Shown: piece after piece, positions 1 to 9,779 of the stretch
How positions within the stretch are numbered: the first letter of the stretch is position 1
How the letters are laid out: each line of letters begins with the position of its first letter
Source: Brachionus rotundiformis
Lineage: Eukaryota > Rotifera > Eurotatoria > Ploima > Brachionidae
Direction: 5' to 3'
NCBI GenBank assembly: GCA_016802295.1
Contig: JAESIW010000180.1
Coordinates: 134,752-198,751 of the forward strand
Length of the DNA: 64,000 nt
Notes under the pieces: model-generated
The model's input: only the letters and a program-made list of their open reading frames with translations
What the model was told of the DNA's origin: nothing
The model's database searches: none
Position numbers and translations under genes: made by a program

Positions 1-954
1 AAATCGTTGAGCTCATAAACTTTTATTATCTATGAATTTATTGTAATTTCTTAATAAAGTAATAAATCTAAATTAAAAATTATCTTTATTTAATAAATTG
101 TAGTTAAATCAAAGTTAAAAATAAATTAGTTAGAACACTTGCTGTAAGAAAATTCTTTTGCTACTGGCTTATCTTTTTTTATTGTTTTTTGTTATAAATT
201 TTTATCAAATTAACATTTTTTAGACTTAAAAAAAATTTTTTTTATTTTTATTTACTTTAATATTAGAATAAAAAAGGTTAAATCAAAATTTATTTAAATA
301 ATTAATTTTTTTGTATATACTAAACTTGCAAAATATCTTTGCCATAAAAAAACAGCTTTTTTAAGGACGTCCAAAATTTTTTGCCCTCTAAAACTCTCAA
401 AGGTTGTTCATAAAGCTTAAGCTTTAACTTTAACAAAAAGATTGGTTACTCATTTTCAAAAACTAGTCGAGCATATTGAAATATAAAAATAAAAACTTAA
501 ATTGAGGCAAAAATAAAGCTCAATTTTTGGCTTTTTGATATATTTGGTAAGAATTTAAGATAGTCACGCGTAACTCTTTAACAAGAATCAAGTGATGGTA
601 ATTTAATCCTCATTCAGTTATTTATTAAGAGGTATTTAAAATTTGGAAGAAAATGATAATAAACAACTAAACAAATTAATGCCCACTGTTCACCCGAGTG
701 GGTAAGGCTAGATATACCAAATAACCATATAACACAAAAAAGAATAAGATCGCTTCCTATTAATTCTTGTTTTTCTTTAATTGTAAATACGACACTGGTT
801 ATTGCTTTCCTGTGAATAGGAGAGCGATAACCTTTTGTCATATTATATAATTGGACTTTATTATTTTTTTTTTAATAATTATAAAATATAACAAAAAATT
901 TAATTAAGTTCAATTGTTTATTTATTTAATTAAAATTAATAATAAAATAAAAAA
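1..954. other. AT-rich stretch, no supported gene
   Basis: Very AT-rich sequence. The only sizeable open frame (minus strand, 614-841, 75 codons) contains one hydrophobic stretch around ILFCVIWLFGIS but matches nothing I recognise and has no visible splice context, so I do not call it a gene. Confidence 0.5.
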
Positions 955-2200
955 CTAGTTTTCATCAAAAACAAGATCAGCATCCGTTTCTGAATCGTAA
1001 TCAATTGGGTTTAATCTTCTTTTTTTGATATTTAACTGAGGGCCTTCGTCTTCTTCCGGAAACAAGTCTGTCAATTCGGTCTTCAAGTCAAAACTTGGAA
1101 GATCGTAAACATACTCATTTGGATGAGTTTGTGGTTGTATTTCTTGGACTTCTTCTTCTTCGCTACCGAAGTCCTCTATTTGAGTCATTATTTTATTTAC
1201 TTCCAATTCTTGTTCTTCCTTCTTTTCTAAGTAATCTAGAAATCTTGGCCAATTCGTATCGTTGATAATCTTCCCAGCAATTGTTCTATATTCTTTTCGC
1301 CATGGAGCTAAAGTTTTGGCAAAAAGATTCGCATATTGCAATGAATCCATATTAACAACTATAAACCTGCGGGAAAATTCTGTCTTAGAATTAATTGCCC
1401 GAGACAATACATCATAATCAATGTATTCATCGGGGTTGAACGATATTAAAAATCGTTCAATCGACAGATCGATATCCTCGACTGCCGTCTTATTTTTAGC
1501 AAGCCTAACATTAAGGCCGCTGCCATACAGCTGCTCTTTAATAAAACAGAGCGTGTCATTTAAAGTGATTTTTTTAAGCAAGTTCACAAACTTGCACTCC
1601 TCCTCTTTCACAAATTGCATACCTGGCCATATGTGGTACGATCCAAATGAATCGGCCAGTATCTCGCAACTAGTCGACTTATATGTCGACGCCCTACCGC
1701 TTAAAAATAAAGCCGTACCTGTTTCTATGGGATTGCATTTTGCATCGTAATTCGCGCAGGAATTTGAGGTAATTTGTGAATGGCAATAATTTTGTAAATT
1801 CGGATTTCGGAATTGGAAGCGTACGATCTTCCTCTTGCCTCTGACGTTCCAACGACATGAAACCTTCATAGTCCTGTTTGGACAATCGAAGGTTCACACA
1901 GTACCGTTTCCAGGAGTTTTGTCGAGGGTATTCATCTCTGAATTCCCTCATCTCCTCAGGACTGTGTTTTGGTTTCGACTTCATGCCTTCTACTTTTTTA
2001 ACGAGCGTTGTTGTTTTATTGCCGTTATATTCGATCGTTCCATCGTCATAAATAACTATTTTTTGCCTGATATATTCTATCGTGTTCTTCCAGTGCATCT
2101 CATCTTTTACTTCGATGAAATGCATGACCATAAAGGCCGTTTTAGCGTGTGGGTTTGTTATACCCAGTTGCTTCAGTGATTCGGCACTCATATCCCTCAT
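955..2200 (-). pseudogene. Degenerate virus-type SF3 helicase-like element in two overlapping frames
   Basis: Two minus-strand frames overlap: an upstream one (2200-1694, 168 codons) and a downstream one (1869-955, 304 codons). The downstream frame has a P-loop-like stretch, SGRASTYKST, at about residues 57-66. It is followed by a hydrophobic-acidic segment, TLCFIKE (about 106-112), and then FLISFN (about 140-145). This order resembles Walker A, Walker B and motif C of superfamily 3 helicases in parvovirus- and CRESS-type replication proteins. The glycine expected just before the P-loop lysine is a tyrosine, so ATPase activity is doubtful. The C-terminal third is acidic. The frames could be a frameshifted pseudogene, or joined by a candidate GT-AG intron of about 103 nt (1823-1721) that keeps phase. 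No nickase domain is evident upstream. Probably an endogenous viral element; the family is uncertain. Confidence 0.5.
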
Positions 2201-2454
2201 GATTCTTAAAAAAATAAATGTTAATTTATCTGTAGTAGAAAAAAGATTTCTGTTTTAGTATAACTCAGAATACTTTGAAATTAAACCATGGATTCGTCAA
2301 TGATGCATGGTTTTTCCATTGCTATTGTTGGGCCTCATCGACTTTGTGATGAGAAAAAACCACTGTAGGACAGCGAACTGGTATATTGGAGAATGTCTCT
2401 GGGTCTGATAAAAAATCTTTGCCATTATATCACAAATGGAGAATCAGATGAAGG

Positions 2455-3075
2455 AAAATACCTCGAAGCTGTTACGCAACACTGGATATGCTAGCCTGGA
2501 AATAAACACTAGAAAGACATAAGTCATTTGCATTAACAAGGAGCTCAATGCATCAGTTTTAACACTTCGAAAGTTTCACATATCTAAAAAGCGTAAAAGG
2601 AAGTCCCTAGAAGATATTTGAAGCAGATTAATCAAAGCCAGAGCCACATTCTTCAAATAAAGGAACATTTGAAAATCTTCATCCCTTCGACTGAGGACTA
2701 AATTACATCTTTATAGTAGTCTTGTTAAATCTGTATTGCTATATGGATCTGAATATTGGAGAGTTACTGACAGTGATCTTCAAAAAATCTAAGTATTCCA
2801 TAACAATTGCTTAGGGAAAATTTTAAGTCGTTACAAATGAAGAGCTGTACATCATATCGATGACTTAGTCAAACAGAAACAGAATATTTAGAAGTTTTAA
2901 GTGGTTTGGTAATGTATTGAGAGTTCCAACATACATAATTCCTAGAGTTGCATTATTTTGGTCACTTCAAGGAAATAGAAGGTTTGGAAGACTGAAAATG
3001 ACATTGAGAAGAACAATTGAAAGTGATCTGATTCTTGGAAAAGGAGATGAGCGCCTCTCATATTATCCTACTTAG
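2455..3075 (+). mobile_element. Degenerate LINE reverse-transcriptase 3' fragment
   Basis: Broken reading frames translate to TKLHLYSSLVKSVLLYGSEY and a downstream stretch with FGNVLRVPTYIIPRVALFWS. These match, piece by piece, the C-terminal part of the intact LINE frame at 33764-34621 in this window. Several stop codons and frameshifts are present, so this is an old, dead copy. Confidence 0.7.
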
Positions 3076-3119
3076 ATAGTATTTAAAATTTCTTAAGATC
3101 CATTGAGTTTTTCAAAAAT

Positions 3120-3500
3120 ATTTATCATTATACGCTTCTTTTGGACAAAAATCATCCACTCATTTTGCCATTACCTTTTCTTCTCTTCATGTCATCCTTA
3201 TTTCGATCTTTTTGTGATTATGTACCTTCATGTTACTACTTGTCATCCTACCTTGGAGTCTTCACTAAAGCGCTCTGTTTGGTATACGTGTTCTTTTCAT
3301 TCTTAATACATGTCCAAGTCACCATAGTCTTTTATTCTTTATTCAGTGGCTTCTGAATGTTTTGAATTCTATTAGATCCAAGCTTAGTGCTTCCCAATTA
3401 TGTGAATTCTCTCAATTACTCGATTTGTGTCCCATCGGTAGTGATCTTGGTATCCAATTTAGTATTTATACACATGATTCTTATTTTAGCCCAAATTAAA
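3120..3500 (-). mobile_element. Degenerate LINE fragment in opposite orientation
   Basis: The plus-strand sequence parallels 33780-34440, which is the reverse complement of the LINE frame there, with about 300 nt missing internally. It therefore represents a minus-strand copy of the same family. Its 3' end faces the 3' end of the plus-strand copy at 2455-3075, so the two lie tail to tail. Confidence 0.6.
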
Positions 3501-3921
3501 CATTTAATATATTGATATGCAAAATTATCAGATTAATAAAGAATTTAAAATAAAGAATTTTTTTCTTTTATTTTAAATTTTGCCATCGGTTCAATCAAGT
3601 TCCTACTAATTAATAAGACTTAGCTAAGATCAAACTTTTATAAAATGAAAAAATACAGAATATATCATTTATCTAAAATTTTAAATAAAATCCTTTATTT
3701 AATTTAATTTAAAAAATTTTAAATTTCATTATTTGCCATTAGGATAAAATCAAAAAAGCATAATATCTGCTCAAAATAGCAAAACTTTAAAAAAAGTTAA
3801 ATCTGTCAATTGTTTGGAAAAAATTAGATAAAACAGACATTGATATCCTTGGGTGAGCTTATCGTTTATAAAAACAACAAATTTGTTGATAAATTTTTAA
3901 TATATTTAAAAAATAATAATC

Positions 3922-4656
3922 ATGAAAACTCTATATATATTTACAATTTTACTCTGCTTGAAATACAGCAAAGCGATTACATCCGAATGTGCCCAGAGCT
4001 TTACAAGTCGGGTGCTTTATGCTCACAATCGGTTTAGAGCATTGCATGGCTCGCCAGATTTGGTCAATGACCAAAGGATAATCAACATAGCTCAAAACTA
4101 TGCACAAAAATTGGCTTCTACAAACACATTTTCTCATAGTGGAGCATCTGGTCTTGGTGAAAATTTAGCAATGGTTTCATCTAGTAGAAATGTCGGAACA
4201 TGTGAGGAATTGGCAGACAGGTTTGTTAAAATGTGGTATGATGAAGTAACAAAGTATAGTTACAGCAATCCAGGATTTTCAATGCAAACTGGCCATTTTA
4301 CCCAGGTGGTATGGAAAAGCACGACAAAATTAGGATGTGGATTAGCTGTGGTAGGCAGTAGAGCGGTCGGAGTGTGCAACTATTCGCCTCCCGGAAACAT
4401 GATGGGAGCATTTAGCAGTAATGTTCTTCCGCTTGGATCCAAAGGACCGAACACTGTTGAACCAAGTTCTACTGTGCCACCAGATTCAGGAAATAACCAA
4501 AATAATAATTGTTGTCCATGTGATTGTAGCAAATTGGTAACTCCTCCTCCAACCACTACAACTAGGAGATATTTCTGGAGACCGACATGGAATCGATGGG
4601 GCAAACGATTATTTGAAGCGTCAACTAAGAATAGATTTGAGGATCTATTCGACTGA
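3922..4656 (+). CDS. Secreted CAP-domain (SCP/PR-1/CRISP-like) protein
   Basis: A single-exon frame of 244 residues. Residues 1-18 form a signal peptide ending near YSKA. The CAP domain follows, with HNRFRALHGSP (about 34-44), GENLAM (about 78-83), ELADRFVKMWYDE, the diagnostic GHFTQVVWKSTTKLGCG (about 124-140) and GVCNYSPPGN (about 150-159). The histidines and glutamates of the CAP cavity are present. The tail is Pro/Thr/Asn-rich with a small cysteine cluster (CCPCDC), which is unusual and may be a processed or cross-linked region. CAP proteins are extracellular, and their roles range from defence to reproduction; nothing here decides which. The ATG follows an AT-rich leader and no intron is needed. 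Confidence 0.9.
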   Translation: MKTLYIFTILLCLKYSKAITSECAQSFTSRVLYAHNRFRALHGSPDLVNDQRIINIAQNYAQKLASTNTFSHSGASGLGENLAMVSSSRNVGTCEELADRFVKMWYDEVTKYSYSNPGFSMQTGHFTQVVWKSTTKLGCGLAVVGSRAVGVCNYSPPGNMMGAFSSNVLPLGSKGPNTVEPSSTVPPDSGNNQNNNCCPCDCSKLVTPPPTTTTRRYFWRPTWNRWGKRLFEASTKNRFEDLFD

Positions 4657-4699
4657 AAAATAATCATATTAATCTTGATAATTTAAAAACTTAATTATT

Positions 4700-6037
4700 T
4701 TTTATATGTTTGTATTTTTTTATTTTCTATTTTATTGCCTTTGAGGCTAAAAATTATAAATTTAAACAAAAAAAAAATAAATAGATTTAAAATTCCAATA
4801 CTTAATTTTTTTTTGACTTGAGTTGAATTCTATTATTCAGCAATTTTCAAATCATGTTTTATTTGTCCAAGTTTTAATGGTCGGATTATTACTGAATTTA
4901 CTTGAATCAAATGGACAGCATCTGGTATTTTACTGAGTCTGCAGCCATTGATAAATTTGGTTCAGCACACTCTGCTAAATCGACTAAAGTCTTTTTGTTC
5001 GAGCTCTAATGTTACTTTCACTTTATACCTCTTGGCAATCCAATCCAATATCCGATCTTTGCTCCCTCAGCATCTTCTCAATCATGCTTGTTATTCTCTA
5101 AGCATAATATGCAGCATTAAGTATAAAATCTTCTGATTTTCTACAATTATTCTACAAAGAGCCTTACTTGCTACTGTTGGCAAAGTTATTATTTGCCAAT
5201 TGTCACAAAACATTTCCTTGGAAGTTTGTCAGCTTTCATTATTTTACAAGACTCAGTCAATGTTCAGAATGGAAAGTTTACAAATTGACACTATTCTTAA
5301 TTTTAAAAATTGCCAAGGGGTATAAGTGAGGTTGCTAACAGTAAAGCTTGGAGATTTAGAGTCCGCGGAAAATTTCTTGAACTAAGTTAATCAATGCCAG
5401 AAGACTCAGGAAATAAGCAAAATAGACTTAAGAACTAGTAGATAATATGGATGCTATGGTTCTAAAGATGGAGTTAAAATAAAGTCATCATAAAGGTCTA
5501 TTTTTGGAACATAGTTTTGGATCCAGACATTATTAGACATGTTTTTAAAGTGATATCTTAAAAAATAATAAAAATTAAAGAATATAAGTTCATAAGACTC
5601 AATTTACATTTATACTTATAAAGTTAGTGTAAATAAATTAATAATCAGTTTTATTTTTGATGCTTTAAATTTAAAGATATAGAAAATATTTTTATTTAAT
5701 AAAAAAACTTATGAAAAAATCTTATTTTTGTTTTTTTTTGTTAAAAATAGGTAATAAGTCCATTTTTAGTGCATTGAACCTAGCATTTCTAGTGTGCCAT
5801 ACGATTTTTTTTGATCATAAAAAAAAGTTTGGTCATCCAAAATCAACTTATCCATTGATAAAATCTTAAACACAAGAGAATTTATTTATTCATATAAATA
5901 AAGATCGTATAAGAGCAATTTAATCTTAATGGTACTTTTGGAGCAAAAAAATTATTTAGTTCAAAATCTAGACAATTTAAAGATTAAATTACAACTTAAA
6001 TTTTTCCTAAATTAAAATAATTTCTATTTCAAAAAAG
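4700..6037. other. Intergenic, AT-rich, possible repeat debris
   Basis: No gene is supported. The stretch at about 4930-5480 is richer in GC than its surroundings and may be very old transposon debris, but every frame is interrupted and I cannot assign a family. Confidence 0.4.
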
Positions 6038-6595
6038 ATGCTTCTCGAAAACGCCACATTTTTAATTACACTTTCCATTTTATTTGTCATTACAGCAGCA
6101 CTAGTGTATTCTTTGTGCATTTATTTTTTTGGTAGATGCCTTCTAAAAACAGTTATCTGGAAGAAATCGTACCAATTTAAGCCAATAAACAGTAAGCTAA
6201 ATAAGCTATCCGGAGAAGAGTTGCATTTGCCAAAAAGCGAACGTCTCTGTTTTGGCGAAGTTAAGAATTTGGACTCAAAGATACTCTTCCATACGCTTAA
6301 TGAGATTGATGGACAAAGCATTCCGCTAGATGGTTTGAATGAAGACTTTTTTTTACTAGAAAGTACTCGAAATAAAAAATCTGAATTTAGAAAATTATCT
6401 CAAGGACTGAAAAGCCAAAGTTTTAGCGATTTTGGAGCAGTAAAAAACCAAGATGAGCAAAATAAAAAGATAAGTGGATTAAAGCGTAAGATTTCTCGTA
6501 GTGACAAATCATTAATCTTAATATTTAATAAGTCAAATCTGATTTTTTCTTTTGATAAAGATGACCGAGAATCAAATAATTCAAATATAATCTAA
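6038..6595 (+). CDS. Unknown single-pass membrane protein
   Basis: A 185-codon intronless frame. Residues about 7-32 form one strong hydrophobic segment (FLITLSILFVITAALVYSLC), likely a signal anchor. The remainder is hydrophilic, lysine- and serine-rich, with no motif I recognise. The uninterrupted frame in very AT-rich DNA and the sensible topology (short N-terminus, one helix, charged tail) support a real gene. There are no homologous landmarks, and it could still be a chance frame. Confidence 0.45.
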   Translation: MLLENATFLITLSILFVITAALVYSLCIYFFGRCLLKTVIWKKSYQFKPINSKLNKLSGEELHLPKSERLCFGEVKNLDSKILFHTLNEIDGQSIPLDGLNEDFFLLESTRNKKSEFRKLSQGLKSQSFSDFGAVKNQDEQNKKISGLKRKISRSDKSLILIFNKSNLIFSFDKDDRESNNSNII

Positions 6596-7029
6596 TTTGA
6601 TTTTTTTTTTCTAATAAACTTTATCAGTAATTATTTATTTTTATTATTTTTACATTCTATAATTTTATAAATATTTTAGGCTTTTTTAAATTTCATTTGT
6701 CAGGCTTACTACAGCGCGTTTGTATTTATTAAAAAAATTAATTGTTAATTCTCAAATACTGAAATATTACGTTTTTAAAACTTAATAAAATATTCAAAAA
6801 TCAAAATATCTCTTTTTAATCGCTCTAATATTTTGCATTGAAAACTTTTCAAGTAATTTGAATTGTTAAACTTCTCTTAATTATTAATTTTTAAATATTG
6901 CCGAATGATTAAAAATCTTTACTAATTAATATTTTTAATAATATACGAGGTATTATTTATTTAAATTTTATCAAAAGAAAATTTTTAATTTGGGGATCAT
7001 AATTTTTAATTCGCTGCATATTATACTTA

Positions 7030-7935
7030 GATAATTGGGGTTCCACAAGGTTCAGTACTTGGTTTTTTCGATGTTCATAAATGATTTACCAGAGATAGTT
7101 AGTCATTTTTGTAAGCTGTTTGCGGATGACAGCAAATTGATTAGTGTCATTAGAAATACTGGTGATCAAATGCTAATTCAAGATGACATTGACAAGATGG
7201 TTGAGTGGTCGAAGCGCTGGAGTATGGAGTTCAATGAGTCCAAATGTAAAGTAATGCATATTGACAACTCAAAGATTGCCAGGCAATAAATCTCAATGTT
7301 AAATGCAAATGATATCAGAATTGGTTTAGCTGAGACTACTACTGAGCCCGATCTTGGTGTAATAGTGAATAGCAAACTCAAATGGAATGATCAAATTGAT
7401 AGTTGTGTTATAAAAGCTAATAACATTGTATGCTTAAGAAATCATTTGAGTATTGGGATGCTCAATCTTCTTTGCAACTTTACAAAACATACGTTAGACC
7501 CCATCTTGAATACTGTGTGCCTGCTTGGAATCCTTATTTAAAAAAGGATATATTTCGACTAGAACAAGTACAAAGACGAGCAACGAAACTTGTTCCACAG
7601 ATAAGAAGTTTGAATTATGAGGAAAGATTAGCTAATTTAGGATTGGAAACTCTAAAAGAAAGGCGAGAGCGTGGAGATCTGATTCAATTTTATAAAATTC
7701 TAAACAAATATAATCATGTCAATTGGCATTATGATGCTAAACTTATGAGTTCAGTTAACAACGAAGGACCAAGTGGAGGAGTAAGAGGAGCAAAGCATCG
7801 CATTCGCTCTCAGCTAACAAAATGTGAAGCAAGGCATAACTTTCTATCTAATCGAGTAGTGAAATATGTTGCCAACGTCGGTTGTCACAGCAAGTTCGGT
7901 TAACCAGTTCAAAAACAGACTGGATGATGTTAGTA
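7030..7935 (+). mobile_element. 5'-truncated LINE reverse transcriptase, frameshifted
   Basis: The fragment begins at a reverse-transcriptase core motif (GVPQGSVLG at about 7037). It continues with FINDLPEI, the catalytic-type FADDSKLI (about 7120) and the usual C-terminal block ending in VQRRATKLVPQI and LETLKERRERGDLIQFYKI. The protein is spread over three frames (7035-7289, 7296-7541, 7430-7903) with at least two frame breaks, so it is inactive. It is a CR1/Jockey-like non-LTR element, distinct from the family at 33.7 kb. Confidence 0.85.
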
Positions 7936-8099
7936 GAAATAATAAAAAATAAAAAGTCTTCTATAGCGGGACTACTATAGTCTTCCTGCTTTGTCATTTT
8001 AGATTAACTAAATTGACCGTAGAATATAAAATATTATTATTAATTTAACAAAGGCTTTTTTTTAAATAATAACTGAACCCTCCTTTTTTGAAAAAATAA

Positions 8100-8720
8100 T
8101 ATCAGTTAAGGTATTGAACTCCATGACGACGTATGATATCGAGCCTAGACCGAACAGTCTTTGCATGGTCTTGTACAACCTTTGGATCTATATTGCTCAG
8201 GCAAGTGCGAATTTTGTTTTTGATTTTTGGCTTTTCAATCATCCTCATAAACTTGTCATGGTCGTGCTTTTGGTACTTTTGCTGGATTCATTTATTTGGA
8301 AACATACCTTATATTTTTATCTAACGTGCTTGTTCTTTACGCTCTACGGCGTCCTGCAAACCTTACTGCAATGAAAAATATTATTTCCTGGCAAAGCGGT
8401 GTTGCCAAAAGTGCCATCTCGTGGTTAGCATTTAAACAAGGTCTCTTGTGTTTTTTTATACTTTTTGATGTTTGTATACTTCTTAAAATCTTTCCGATTA
8501 AGGTAAAGTGAAAGCTAAACTTTCTAGTCATCTTTCTTTGCAAATGACCCTATTTATGATTGAATTAGGCTCTAAGTTTAGGAACCATTAGTTTCGTTAC
8601 AAATTTAGCAGGTCTACCACTTCTTTTTTTCTCTTGAATGTTTTATCTTTTTCTATAATATCTAGCCAACGATAAACACAGCGTTTTTACACTTAGTTTT
8701 AAATCGAGACTTAATTTACA
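8100..8720 (-). mobile_element. Degenerate Tc1-like transposase remnant
   Basis: Minus-strand frames read KKRSGRPAKFVTK (about 8620), then RKMTRKFSFHFTLIGKILRS and IKKHKRPCLNANHEMALLA (8430-8540), and near 8130-8200 the segment CLSNIDPKVVQDHAKTVRSR followed by RLDIIRRHGV. The order (helix-turn-helix with GRP-like linker, then a C-terminal block) fits a Tc1/mariner-type transposase. The central catalytic part is not readable and stops are frequent. Confidence 0.6.
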
Positions 8721-9156
8721 ATTAATTTACAGCCTGATTTATTCTACACCTTAACAAAATATCTAATTTTACATTTTTACATTTTCATATTTTTAAATTT
8801 TTTGTGCAAATTTCAAAAAAAATTAATAAAACAATTTCCCAAATGAAAGTTTTTTGAACAATGCACAAAAAAATAAGCAATTGAAAATGTAAAAATAGAA
8901 ACTTTCAACATTTTTTCACTAAAGGTTAGCTACCACGAAGAGTGCATCAACTTGGTGAATCTTTGCTTTGAATTAAAACAGAGTGATAGTTTTATTTAAA
9001 AAAAAAGAAAGTCCAATTCTTTTATTTTTTTGTGTTATTTAATGTTGTATAATAAAATATTAAATAAAATTCTAAAAAAAAACATGCTTATTTTTAAAAT
9101 GTTAATTAAAATACCAAGGGTTGTAAAGTTAGGCCACTATAAATAAAAAATTAATA

Positions 9157-9742
9157 TTAGCTTAGATTTTTGTACAAGCCAATTTTCATTTGATATTCTA
9201 CAAAAGCCATGAACTTCTTCCAAACATTTTCAGTTCTAGCGTCAAACTTATCTCCTAAGCCATTCGCCAAAGTTCCTGAAAGAATGTCTTCAATTGGCTT
9301 AATTAAAGAAAAAAAGATAAAATTAACAATTTAAATTGAATATACAATTTCAAATGAAAAAATCTACCTGAAAGTGTTCATCTTTGATCCCTTTTTTGTA
9401 ATGCAATTCTCCCAGATTAATCAAAAGACTACAACATAAGTTTATATCCTCCAAACTATAGATAACTTTATCTATTGCATTAAATAACTTTTGGCCATGT
9501 GATAACGCATTTGGATTTTTAATTAAATCTTCTTCGGTCTCAATTTCTTGCATGAACCACCACAGATGCTTCATGTCTGGATATTTTTTCAAAAGCCTTA
9601 GCATAAAGTCAGTGGCAAATTTTTCCTCTCCCCAGTGAACAATATCTCGCCATGAGTTACGTAAACTAATGACATCATTAATGCCCAAAAGGATGTTTTT
9701 ATCACTTGGTACTATTAAATCGCTGCTTGAACAAGATCCCAT
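9157..9742 (-). CDS. Globin with predicted acylated (membrane-tethered) N-terminus
   Basis: Two exons (9742-9368 and 9297-9157, intron 70 nt, phase 0) give 171 residues. The globin fold is recognisable from LRNSWRDIV (helix A, Trp31) through LKKYPDMKHLWWF. The distal histidine is in LSHGQKLF (His82, E7) and the proximal histidine in LGELHYKKGI (His114, F8). Exon 2 ends with the helix H segment VWKKFMAFVEYQMKIGL. I chose the ATG at 9742 because it gives MGSCSSS: Gly2 and Ser6 fit N-myristoylation and Cys4 could be palmitoylated, as in globin X-type proteins. An in-frame upstream ATG at 9775 would bury this motif. Both heme histidines suggest reversible ligand or redox chemistry; the cellular role is unknown. 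Confidence 0.88.
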
Positions 9743-9779
9743 TGGAAAATATTTACTTTGTCCTAGACAGATCAAAACT

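Noticed and set aside
3103..3356. Two plus-strand frames of 67-71 codons rich in Phe/Leu/Cys
   Set aside because: They are antisense shadows of a minus-strand LINE remnant.
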